From NCBI RefSeq assembly GCF_019649055.1, contig NW_026570242.1, forward strand, positions 310,001 through 374,000: a stretch of 64,000 bases of DNA, read 5' to 3'. The notes under the pieces were generated by a model. That model searched no databases, was not told the DNA's origin, and saw only the letters and a program-made list of their open reading frames with translations. Shown here piece after piece: positions 21,955-33,627 of the stretch (positions within the stretch are counted from its first letter, which is position 1; each line of letters starts with the position of its first letter). A program made the translations under genes and the position numbers. The DNA is from Paramacrobiotus metropolitanus. Its lineage: Eukaryota > Tardigrada > Eutardigrada > Parachela > Macrobiotidae.

Positions 21955-23857
21955 TTTGCGTGAGTCTTGGTCCGCAGTATTCCAGAATTCAAATCACCAA
22001 CCAGCCAACTAACAATACGTATTTGTACCGCGTCTAAAATCGAGGCGCTATTTAGTACTTAATGATAGATGGTCTATAACCTCGCAGTTGCGTTTCGGAG
22101 GGCTCTTATCGTTATCGTATAGCTCAAGAAATAAGATACAAATAATTACTACATGTAGTTGCAGATTAGCAACAGAATCGCTTAATCGCTTTCGAAGCCT
22201 TGTACGAAAATATCAGAGTATTCTAACTGTAATAATTAAAAGGAGAGGGGCCGAAGTCCTGGCACAGATGATCAGTATTCATCTAATTAATCAATGTTTT
22301 TTACTGTTTAATGCTTATACAGAATACAGATCGTCCACGAAGGGAAGGCAACTTGACCTCCAGGATGATAGCGGATGAGAGCGGTCGCCGTCAAAAGCAC
22401 AATACTGAAGTGCAATACTAAAGTCTAAATACAGTAATCAGTTTACTATACTTACATGCTTTTTTGTATGTTACAGCAACTGAAAAAAGTCAAACGGCAT
22501 AGAAATATTCTATTCATTCGATTCTACAAATTTGTACTGAGCGCAGCTAACCTATACATATACTGAGAAAATTAATAAAAGCTCATTCTATTCTATAATA
22601 ACTTACACATGCCCGTTACGGCATTGTATTAAATGTACAGTAAATTATCACACATAAATTTTGATGACCATAAGAAGTTCGCGTTATAAAGTAACCCTAA
22701 TCCGCTTTCCAAAATTGCCACTTCCTTAATTTCCACGATAGCAGCTACTGATCTACCTATCAATAAGCTTTGTTTATCTGTACATGAATTGTAACACTTT
22801 TTTCTGAATGTTTAAACCATTTATCGCAATTTATTTCGAAACGTGCCTGTCTCCATGTCTTGTATACAAGACATGGAGACGTAAATTACGTAATTTATGC
22901 TTTCACTATGTATTAAACGATTAAAGGAGACTGGCTGGAAATTTTCGTTTTAATAAAGTACTATTTAATTAGTACTTTTATTTAGTCATTACACTGATTA
23001 CAGTTAGCTGATCGGATGAACAGTTCAACTGAGCGTCTACAAATCGCATAGCACTCAAATAAAAAATAACAATCCATTTTATCCCGTTCACAGAAGAAAA
23101 CAAAACAGTGAAGGTATAAATAGATTATGCTGATGTAAGATTAATAAAATGCGCAACACGAATCCAAAATCCAGGAGTTTAAAACTGGTTTGAGTGGTGA
23201 GCGTTTCTGCAACGGAAGAATGTTGTTGTTTAAACACGGTCGTAAGTAAACCGTAGCAGATTCGGTTGATATCTTAATTAAATAAGGCATTTGCCGCGAT
23301 CTCTCATCAGAGAAAGAGCAGCATCACACTTCGTTTCAATTATGCAAAGGAAGTGCGACGTTGTATCGAAATTTTTCAGCTGCGGCAAAACACCAAAGTT
23401 AACAAATCCTAAAGGAAAAAGAATCCCATGCCAAATATTTTGCGAATGGGCGTGTATGCGTCATAGCAGCCAAGCTGAAATTATGGAGCGTAGCGTACAG
23501 CGGGCACCTTGTAAGCAAATTGGCAGCGGCAGCAGAAAGAGAAACGGACGACATAGCAGCTGTTTCAGATCATGTCAGATACGAAGAATCGTCAGCTTTC
23601 AGCGGTGCAACGATACGGGGATTTAAATTTAGAAGTTTTTACAGTCATTAACTGAGCGGCAGGATGACGCGGCAGTCGGATTTGAATAACATGCAGAGTT
23701 TTAACTGCTGCATGCATTAGACCGGCATGCGCTGCTTACGATTAGCTGGGTATCTTTGGTATTTTGCCGTTATTACTGTTCACAGCTATTTGTTTTATGA
23801 AATAGGTTTTGTGATACGACGTTAAAGGAGCGTAAAAATTACAAAGGTGCACTACAC
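21955..23857. other. 1.9-kb gap with a palindrome
   Basis: Upstream of CFAP91 and downstream of the muscle LIM gene. Holds a 32-base perfect palindrome at 22849-22880. It also has a Met-less open frame at about 23402-23641 (+) containing 'KLAAAAERETDD', which may be a stray exon or chance. No other gene seen. Confidence 0.4.
22849..22880. repeat. 32-base perfect palindrome
   Basis: gtctccatgtcttgta followed directly by its reverse complement, with no spacer. A second small palindrome (acgtaaattacgt) follows immediately. Isolated in intergenic DNA. Confidence 0.9.
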
Positions 23858-24529
23858 TTACGTCATTTCGGTGTTTCGGTTTCCGAGATGTTCACCGACA
23901 TCCATGGACAGTGCGCCAGCTCCGCCTCCGAAACCGACACCCTTAGGTCCGAACTTGCGGCCATAGCACTGTTTGCAAAACAGCTCTCCGTGGTGTTCGG
24001 TCACGTTGGTAGAGTCCAACAATTTGTTGCAGAGTCCTGTAATTAAAATGCCGCTTTTATAACGCATAATTACAGTTTGAGCGGCATTCCGAACGTCACA
24101 GCTCTAGTGAGCATCATAAAACGAACAATTATACTGTATTTATACAAACTGCAACAAAAGATGCGGGCATTCATTGTAGTATATAGCAAACTAGCAAATA
24201 CAGCGATCTTAACGATTGTATTATTTGTATTAAAACATCGTTCACTAATGCATTTCTTGGTTATTGATTACGGTGACTGACATTAAAATGAATCGCCTGA
24301 ACGGTAAAAACACGGATTTTCAACAATAACAAAATGCACGCATGATAAGGGAAATTTACTGCGAGTCGTAGTACGCAGCGCATGTATTACAATATTTTTT
24401 GTCCTATTGCTTACCGCATTTGAAGCAGGTCTTGTGCCATTTTCCACTGGCGGCAATTCGCTCTTCGGCGGGATAGACGCTCTTGCCGCACTTGGGGCAC
24501 TTGTTCTGTTCTGCTGGGACGAAAGGCAT
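23858..24529 (-). CDS. Mlp60A: Muscle LIM protein, single LIM domain
   Basis: Two exons, 24529-24415 and 24036-23858, joined in phase 1 (TGC G | gtaagc ... attacag | GA CTC), 97 residues. The start 'MPFVP' and a LIM domain with ligands in 'CPKC', 'WHKTC', 'CFKC', 'GLCNK', 'FCKQC' and '[10 protein letters not shown]' are followed by the glycine-rich '[13 protein letters not shown]' and a short tail. Length and order match arthropod Mlp60A and the CSRP family, adaptor proteins of the sarcomere Z-disc and nucleus in differentiating muscle. The reading frame ends after one LIM domain with a proper stop, as in the short fly isoform. Downstream LIM exons of a longer isoform were not seen. Expression in muscle is inferred from the family. 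Confidence 0.9.
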
Positions 24530-26606
24530 TTTCTACGATATTAACAATAATATCCGTTAAAAATGCCGGTTGTGGAATATGCATCGCCTTGTTGAGCGGC
24601 ATCCGGAGATAAGGTCGTGCCAGTTCTACCTTACCGATTAATCTGGCGGGGATGGGAATTGAAAAGAATGGAGATCTGCACCGATGCGGATAACTGTATA
24701 AGGGCGATACCGTCCAAATCTCGGATCCAAATCACTCAAAATGCCAACTGCACAACTGAATGACTCCCCAAACTAATAACCAGTGCTACCGATTGAAGCA
24801 AAGATTTTGGCGTATATCCTCCGAGTTGCGGTGCGAACAAGCTGAGACGGAATTAGAATCGCGCCGTTTCTGTATTAAATGCACTATAGTCGGCCGCAGC
24901 TGACTCATATGCGCCCGCCTTCTCGTCCGAGAAGCGGCATCTGCCATGTAGCACCTTGTACGAAAGGATGCAAACGTGATCCGTTAGCATTTGTGTATAG
25001 TAACGTTGTTTGTGTGTATGTGTAAGCGCGCATCGATGACTATTTTTGCATACGAAACACAGCTTGCCTGCACATTTATGGGCACCCAACACGCACGCCG
25101 ATTCATTTCGACGCCCCTTTTTATGTATGCAAAAGTCAGCGTTTTGAAAAGTTTTTAGCTGGAGCAATAATTATATGACTCCATACGCTGCATGTTCAAT
25201 AGATCTTAGTATGGATTCACGGGTGCGCTGCATTTCCGAAAGCGTTAATGTAGAAATTCCGTGCGAAAGCGAACAACAAAAATGTTCTTAATAACAGTTA
25301 TAAAATCGGTCCGAGCAGGAAATATTATGCGTATTCAATATTCTACGCATTAGCTGTTGCCGTTAGTGTGCATGTGTTTGTTATGATCGCGCTATTTGTA
25401 TTAGGCGCTTAAGTTATTAATCTATTGTACAGATACTGCAATTGCATTCTTACAAGAGCACAACATTAAAACTAATTTTCTGACTGATGTAAAAAAAGCT
25501 GTAAGATAACATTTAATGTCACATTACTCGTAGCGACTGCATACGTGGGCTATAATTATACCGGTACTAGCTCTTGGCTAGTGGTCTGTGTTACATACTG
25601 AATTACTGATACTATGCGGTCTGTAATTTTAGGTGCTTCGAATTTAGAAGGCTCTTGGTAGGTGTTGTATGTGCCCTTTTTCGTATATATGCAGTATTAC
25701 TTTTGTTGTGAAAAACTGGATCGGCATGTAAGAGATTTTGAAGAGGTTTTTATAAGTGTTTATGGTTTTCCTTCTTTGTACAAACTCATAGACTTACGGT
25801 ATTGAAAGAGTTAGCAACGTACAGTACATGCACGATTACCGTGTATAAATTTAAAGAGCTTCAATACCTACACCGGTATCCATAATAAATAATTACGCTT
25901 TTTGACCTGTTTTCCCGCGTTTGACGGGTTCGGTTTGCAGGTTTTCGCAAAAAAACAATTTGTTGAAACCATACCATATCATAATAATTATGATACATAT
26001 ACTTCTCGAAGTACCTAACTTGTTGAAACTCGACGATACACTGGCTGAGTAATTCACATGCGTGCGGAGAGCGTCTTAGAGAGACTCGGGTATTAAACAC
26101 CTCCGAAAATATTCGATGATTAACGTCTTCGGCCACTTTTGCCGAATGACAACTGCAAAAGGCCCGACAGTGTACGTGGAACTCGTCACACCTTATGGTT
26201 GCAGTAGTATAAATCACAACTTACCGTACGAGTACAAACAATACAGGCAACATATGCAACGTTTTAACTTTTTTACCGTCATCAACGCGTGCGACCTCAC
26301 CGTGTAAAACTGGAATCATTTTGGAATTCCAATGCGTTTGTCATTGTGATGTTACGTTAACAAACAGTCGTTTCGACCGATATACGAGCTAAAAGACTCG
26401 TAATCATCTGAAAACAGAGATATTCTTAAGCATTTTACGCTCACTATCTGTACTTATTTTCTTAATCAAAACTATACTGCAGAGCTTGATTTTATCCATC
26501 AAACTGTAATAAAGAACATACATACTTGTACAAAAATATCTATACATTAATGGCCGCGCAGTGTTTGGATATATAATTTATTCTGAGATTGCATTTTTAC
26601 GTCGAA
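24530..26606. other. 2-kb intergenic region
   Basis: Divergent promoter region of the muscle LIM gene (minus) and the first LITAF gene (plus). AT-rich, with short spurious frames (24853-25167, 25861-26217) that lack support. No repeats or RNA genes recognised. Confidence 0.4.
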
Positions 26607-27815
26607 ATGACACGAACGTCTGGAGTACCCTCGACAAATGATCCATCCGCAAGTAAGCTGAATAACAAAAATTACAAATATGTCTGACAAATGATAATGT
26701 TTTAATAATCATTATAAAGGCTTTGGCCGCAGAGCCCTTTCCTTCTTCTCACGAATCCAGCATGCCAGGGCAGGTGCCGGTTGCTCCCGTAGTGCAGATG
26801 GTGCAACTTCCGGTGTATGCTCAAGCTCCAGCTCCAGGAGTAATGATCTATCCCGACCCATTAACTACAACGTATGCTAAATGTAGATACCAAATGATAC
26901 TTGTATAAAGACCAATCAAACCTATAAGCGGAATTTGTTTTCTTTCATGCATTCGATTGTTTTATTTTTGGGAAGCTTCTTAAAATTATAACATCAAATC
27001 TCGGGTTGGTCTGTAATTTGGCTATACGTACAGTACACTTGCAATTAGTCAAACCCTCGTGGCATTACATATTATGTTTTCATTGTGCAGATGTCCTCAC
27101 TGCAACCAGACAGTTACCACCGTGGTTGAATATCGCAGCGGCTCGCTGACATATATTTGTATGGGCATAATAGCGTTCCTTGGTAAGTTTGACATACGAG
27201 TATAACGAAATAATAGCATTAATTTAACTCTGTCGTCATAATAATTATCGTTGCAACGCTACCTGTAAACCACGCGTCAAAGCTTCTTTGGGCGTTAATT
27301 GAAAACATCTTGTTATATACACAATTTAATTATTTTGGTGTCTGGGTTCAAAACTAAAACTTAGAAGAGCTCCATAAAACCTGAAAATAATTGAGCTTCT
27401 TGCCACTGGCCGTAATAGGTACGAAGAACGTATACATCTATTGAGCAAAATTTGTACGTAGCGTGATTTTCATTTTATTATTTTATTCTACACCGTTTGC
27501 AGGAGGTATTTGCGGATGTTGCTTGATTCCGACATGGTAAGTAATCGTAGACCGATTATACCGTAATACGGTACTTACATTTGGCAATTGTAGATAATTA
27601 TTGGTACAACACCGCACTTCATAAAACTGTATCAATTGTGCTTTACTGAATCACGTATTCAGGTAGATTATTGACTCGAGTTGCTAACTGTGTATTTTAA
27701 ACCATTAATTTTTAGTATCGATTCTCTCAAAGATGCCTACCACTACTGTCCAAGCTGCCAACAGTACATCGGCGTGTACAAGAGACCTCTGACCCGGCGT
27801 TACCATTACTATTAG
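26607..27815 (+). CDS. LITAF-domain membrane protein, copy 1
   Basis: Five exons: 26607-26652, 26733-26871, 27091-27182, 27503-27536 and 27716-27815, phases 1, 2, 1, 2. A short Pro-rich N-terminus (no PPxY motif seen here) is followed by the LITAF (SIMPLE-like) domain: 'CPHC', a hydrophobic stretch that dips into the membrane ('YICMGIIAFLGGICGCCLIPTC'), and the second zinc-binding pair in 'YCPSCQQYIG'. Proteins of this type (LITAF, CDIP1) sit on the cytosolic face of late endosomes and lysosomes as monotopic membrane proteins. A tail 'RRYHYY' replaces the usual 'KRL' end of the other two copies. First of three tandem paralogs. The exon 2 acceptor (gccgcag) was chosen to keep phase. Confidence 0.88.
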
Positions 27816-30800
27816 TGCTTATTTTCTGTCTTCCATATGCACCATTCAATAATGTTATTATTTCTGTTTTCTGTCCCGGAAAGTATGTTACTTATCTGCC
27901 GAAACTCCACAACCCCTTGATATAGTATTTATGATATTTTAACGTAACTTCGGCGAAAATCTATTCTGCAGCTAGGTACTTTGGTACAACTGTATACTGT
28001 ACACTAACGTTCAGGTGTTTTGTGTTTTAATTTTTAAATAAATGTTCGAAACTAGTAACAATGTAACGCTTACGTAAAACTACGTACGGTACTTCTTTTT
28101 TTGCTCGTATCAAGCGACCTCTCGCAAATAAAAATCAGGGGTAAAACGAGACTTTACGAAATAATCAGCCGCATCAACTGACATACGCCATGACCTCGGG
28201 AGAATTACCCGTAAACTGCGATACTCTTGGTAAGATACTGTTAGCCAGAGGGCATCAGTGACACCTTTAACCACTCCACAAGCAAATTTATATTATTTAG
28301 GAGTTTTAGAAAGCAAATGCTGTATACCGCGATGCGTACTTAAAACCGACTTCGGAACCCTGAGCACTATAATTCCGGCTCCTACTGCAGTCCGTAAACA
28401 GTACCTATATAGAAGCTAATTGTTGCAACATCAAAGCGCATATTTGAATGTTATAATTCTAAAACCACAATGTTTATAACAGCTGCTGGAATGTCTCTTG
28501 AGAAGCTATAGGAAATGTGGTGCTATAGGAAAGGCCGAAAGAAAAGTCGCCGGGAACAAAGGCAGGAGTTCTCCAGTGAGACGGGACTTCTTGCTCACAT
28601 CGCATCTCTGATATGTTCTCTTATATCTCTACAACATATCTGTGCTTACCATCAGTATTGTAGTGATTATGGTGCCCAGTGACCACTCTGTTCACAACCT
28701 ATCACAATCTTTCGCTCGGTTCACCACCTTTTGCACTACCTTTCACTCCGTGTTTTGCCTTTGAGCGCACTATCTTGTGTATGTGTATCGTTAACTTCTT
28801 TTTCGTTATTTACTTTCACGTTCTCTCATGAGAATAGGTGGGAGAAAAACTTACAATTTATTTCCCGCACCATAATTCTGCGAAACTGCTTATTTAATAA
28901 TATTGTACATAGACCTAGATTCTGGATCCACACCTGCCAGTAAACACACTTAACGATTACGCACATCACGCAGTGCCGAAAAAGGTTGTCCAGGGCATGA
29001 AGATAATACGAAAGGTCAATTACGATCTCGCCGGGCTGATCTTTTTTCGGTTCCATGTTGAACAGCTTGCGAGAGACGGTACTTCATAAAGCTTAAACCT
29101 TGAAGTTATTTAACGAACTGAAGTTCATTAATCAGTTTGGGGTTCAGACTTTACTGCCATTATTCAAGATCTGAAAGTGGAAAACCGCATTAGCACACAG
29201 CAGCAGCGATTTGCTGATTACGAGCGCTTTTTTTTGGTGGTCTGTTTAACCCGTTGACGGGCATTGGCGTCAGGGCGCAACATGGTGTTCAGAATTTTTT
29301 TCCAAGTGATCGCGAACAGTTAATTGATATCCCTTTGCATAATTAGCAACAAGGGACCTTAAAGCAGCAGTAACAACAGAACTCAAACTTGTATCTTAAG
29401 ATAATTACAAACTACAGGTGTCCAAAAATGACCAATTTCGGACTTTCTGATCTCTCGCAGATCTTGCTAATTAACTAATTAGTGGATGAGTAATTAAACC
29501 GGAGATAAATCAGCAAGGTACAAATGACAACGCTTTATTCAAAAATGTCTAACGCAGATTCTATAAGTTGAACCATAGATGACCGCAGTCCGTCAAAAAC
29601 GTGTGTTGCGTGCCAACACCATTGCCCATGAAGGGTTGTGAATACACGGGCGGGTGCACTTTCGACAGATTCTTATCACTACGTAACCGGAATAACTTAA
29701 TATCGGTTCGGACGCCAAACATGCGCCATGCGGTTTGGTTGTAGGAGGTTGGCAAAACATGGGGTTGCTGAACACCACCCCGGGCGGTCGGCATTGTAGA
29801 TGAGATTCTAATTCTACCGTCAGTGTATAATTGTAGCTCTGTGAATTTAAATGGCAGCACAACACTGCTTTCTGCCACGTTCCACCTTCGATACCGAATA
29901 CCGATGCACCGCTTGGGCAAGCAAAGCTGTGAAGCCACGTAGCCTTAAAAAACATGCAAATTTTGAGTTTTGACCAGTCTCGGGCAACTGCGAACTGTAA
30001 TGATAACATTAGTGATGTTAACGTTTCCGAACAGCCTTATATAGGTCACATCCGGTTACTAATGAATTTCGTTCGAAAAAGTGCTAGTGACAACTAACAT
30101 TTGGTTCGGCGCCAATCGCATTTGCATCTGAACCATTTCCGCCGCTTTCCCCATACCGGCAACTGCGGCCACATCCAGGAAACGTGCAAAGCAAAACAAT
30201 GCACGCAGGTAACTCGGTGTGTCAGAAATGAAGAAGTGCAATGTTAAATTGCACAAAGACTGCTTCGTTTAGTACGATGGGAGAGACTGATAAAAGTTTT
30301 GGGAAGGATTAGTCTCAAAATCGCTTGTTTCCAATGTTTTTTATATGTAGCAGTGGTCAAAATGCAAGAAAACGGGTTTTGGCAGTTTTTAATTTTTTAC
30401 TGACCAGTGGTCAAATTGTTGACCACTTCTATACTTCTGTTTTAAAGTACTTTTTTTGTGCTATTTAATGAAGTAAGTGCTTTTACTTTATTCCTGTTAG
30501 CCTAATTATTACAAAAATAAGCATTTATATGCTGTAGACCGTCCATGGGCATTGGCGTTGGCAAACACCCTAGTCACCACCGCTGACCTATGGTCAGCAC
30601 AAGCTCACAAAAAATTCCCTATCTTAATTGATTTTTTTCATCCGTAAATCCCGATTTTCAAAAGAAAATTCGCACTCCTTCGGGCACCGCCCGCTGGAGG
30701 GTAGGTTCTTACGAGTAGGTTCTTACTCGATTGTACCGAGGGTAAAGTGCACCTGCAAAGACAGTTCCAGGCATGATATGAGCGCATGATATGAGACTTA

Positions 30801-31122
30801 CGCATGATATGAGCGCTAGTGCTAAGGAAGTCCTTTACGATCATGCTAACGGAAGATCATGATCATGATTACGATCATGATTTTTATAACGGAAGAGAAA
30901 ATCCGGCATGGGCGAAATGTTTGTCAACACAATCGGTGCTTTTGTGTAATTATATTATTGCAGACCTGCGGTAAAATTAAACACGTATTTTTTTGTATGT
31001 GAGGGCGTACATATTATACTTCACTATCAGCTGTTTGTGAATAGGTAATCTTGCTGTGAATATTCGACGACAAAGTCATAGATTTGATTGATACTAAAAG
31101 GTATTCCTTCACAAAACCAAGA
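27816..31122. other. 3.3-kb spacer inside the LITAF array
   Basis: No firm gene. Contains an orphan exon-like piece at 28190-28229 (13 codons, ATG start, phase-1 donor, like LITAF first exons). It also has overlapping minus frames at 29561-30009 and 28826-29056 with no family match, and short repeats at 30771-30890 (three copies of gcatgatatgag and nested gatcatgat). Confidence 0.4.
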
Positions 31123-32378
31123 ATGGAAAAATCTGAGCGTAAGTGTGACCTATCTTGTTTCAAATAAGACTTTAGTCTAACGAAAAATCAAGCTGAATCT
31201 GAACTAACGTTTTTATGAAATTTTGTTATCAGGCAGTAACATTGATAGTTTAATGACCAAATATATGAGGTTAGGATCTGAATTCGTTTTCTTAAACTAT
31301 AATTTATTTTACCGCTGTTGGCAGCCGTTTGTAATAGGGAATATGCCATAAAATTTATCATTAATGCCGTAGTTTCGCCTCCGCCGTACAGCTCTGGGGA
31401 ATCATCTATCCCAACAATCCCGATTCCAGTTTTAGACCAACCAAGAACGATTCCAGTGCAAATGGCACCACCAGCGTATGCGCAAACCGTTTTCGTACCG
31501 GTACACGCAGCACCGGTGACAGCTGTCGGTTTCCCGGTCCCAGCAATGTAATTATACGAAACTATAATATTAACTGTTTACATTGAATTAAATGCCATTA
31601 ATTCCATTAGTGTATTAATTTTGATTGTTGTCAATAAGTTTTTTCGTGAGAAATTAGCAGTTTTACGTGTCCGTATTACAGGCATGGCACATGTTTAATG
31701 TCATTATATTCACCATTGCATTTTTTAGTTCTTCTTGCGTTAACTGTTATTAGTTGTTCCTCACATATTTTTTAGCTGCCCTAGATGTAATCAGTCTGTG
31801 ACCACACGCGTGGAATATGAAAGTGGTGCCCTTACCTGGATCCTTGTGGGTGCCCTGGCATTTGTTGGTGAGTTGGCGTCTGATACAAATCATACAATCA
31901 CATTTATTTTTGCATCGCCGGTTATTACAATCTTTAAACTGGTTATATTTCAGTTGTTACAAACATACAGTACAGCACTGTACTAAAACTTCACATTTTG
32001 TGCGGGAAATATTCTAACCATAAGTGCATAGTCTACAAAGAAAAGTGTCAAAACATATGACGAAGCCGGCATTTTAATTTAGGTTGCATATTTGGATGTT
32101 GCCTAATACCTTTCTGGTATGTATGTATACGAATGGATAGTTCTTGTTTGTTTATTAAAATACACGTCTCTACCCATAACTAAAAATATTCACAGCAATG
32201 AAGCAATAAAAAATTACCAAAAGCAGGAAAAGTTAAAAGCTAGTATTGTGAACAAGAAATAGATCTAGAAGTGCTATAACTTATTGTAAATGTTTTGTTT
32301 AGCATCGATTCATGCAAAGACGCCGTCCATTCCTGCCCAAACTGTCAACACTACTTTGGAAAATACAGACGGTTGTAA
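31123..32378 (+). CDS. LITAF-domain membrane protein, copy 2
   Basis: Five exons: 31123-31138, 31373-31547, 31776-31867, 32083-32116 and 32303-32378, with the same phases as copy 1 and identical lengths for exons 3 (92) and 4 (34). The N-terminus is Pro-rich with 'SPPPYSSG', a PPxY-type site that could recruit NEDD4-family ligases as known for human LITAF. The domain has 'CPRC', a hydrophobic hairpin 'WILVGALAFVGCIFGCCLIPFC' with two residues beyond the usual core, then 'HSCPNCQHYFGKYRRL' to the stop. Very short first exon (MEKSE). Confidence 0.9.
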
Positions 32379-33627
32379 TGAAGATACCTATTTTTATGTT
32401 TTCCGTGCTCTTGCAGTGATTTGTGCCTTTTTGCTGTTTTGAGACAATGATAGAACCATTGTACTCTGTTTTTACCTCCACGAATTCTGTTTTTCCATTA
32501 CCGTTGCTACATACTAGTTTTCCCTTAATTCAGTGTAACGCTCGTGAATCAGAACTTTCTTGCAACTTTTCCCTGCTTATTTTATTTATCAGGTTTTCTT
32601 AAACCATACTCGTAGCTGACAAAATTATTCATTGACGTTTCGTGCATATGTGTGGATACGTACGGTTTATACAGGTTAGCCCACCCCAAAATTTTACACA
32701 TACATCTGCAGAAATAAAATTCAGACTGATTGCTTACAGATCGTATTTAACAACTTAACAAATCTAAAAATAGTAAATTTCATATTTGATACACGAAAGC
32801 ATTAATTAATGAATTATTAAGTATTATTGTTAATTATTATATATTAATTTCCAAAAGGTAACAGCCAACCCAGCTGCAATAAGTAATGATCACGCTTGCG
32901 CAGAACGGAAGTTTGAACTGCAGATGATACAAACTTGCATCTTGCATCTTGCTAGCGCAACAAGTGCATTGAGCTCAGATTGTTAAAAAAATCCTTTAGA
33001 TTTTGTAAAAAAATTCTTTCTCGCGGGCGCACTCCAGTACGCATGTAAATACCATGCACCTTCATGCAGCCATCCTATTGTAATAATAATGGCATTTCAA
33101 AATTCATGTTGCGCTGACCTTACGTACAGATATGTATTACTGGACCACAATGCACAAGAGTCTACCTTTTGGTATGCAAAATTTTTATTTGACAGAAGTG
33201 CCAGAAAATTAAGCATTTAAAATCCTGATGATGATGTAGTGCAGTGCGCGACGTGCGGAAAATTTATTATCTCATTGTTGACCGTGCTAGCCGGTCGCAG
33301 GTCAGAGTACATAAATTTCTTTGTGCTGCAGCATGAGTCGGTATAATAATTTTATTTATACGGTGCAGCATCGACGATTCAGCGTTTGTAACAATAAATA
33401 CATCAAAACTTCAACAAGTATTTGTATATCCAACTTTTCTGAGGCTTATCCGTAAGTACATGGCTGGTGATTGTCGACACTACTAACGTAAAAACCAGCT
33501 AATTTTACATTGAAAAGTGTACCGGTACGTTGGTACCGTAATGCGCAGTGCAGGTTAATCAGCCATATCTATTAATTAACACCATTCGTTTGTTTGCAGC
33601 CGGTATTTGTCTGGACGCTGACGTGAA
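32379..33627. other. Spacer between LITAF copies 2 and 3
   Basis: AT-rich; no supported gene or repeat. Contains presumed 3' UTR of copy 2 and promoter of copy 3. Confidence 0.4.

Noticed and set aside
29561-30009. Two overlapping minus-strand frames of 125 and 138 codons
   Set aside because: They overlap in different frames, neither has a recognisable family or clear splice sites, so neither could be chosen.
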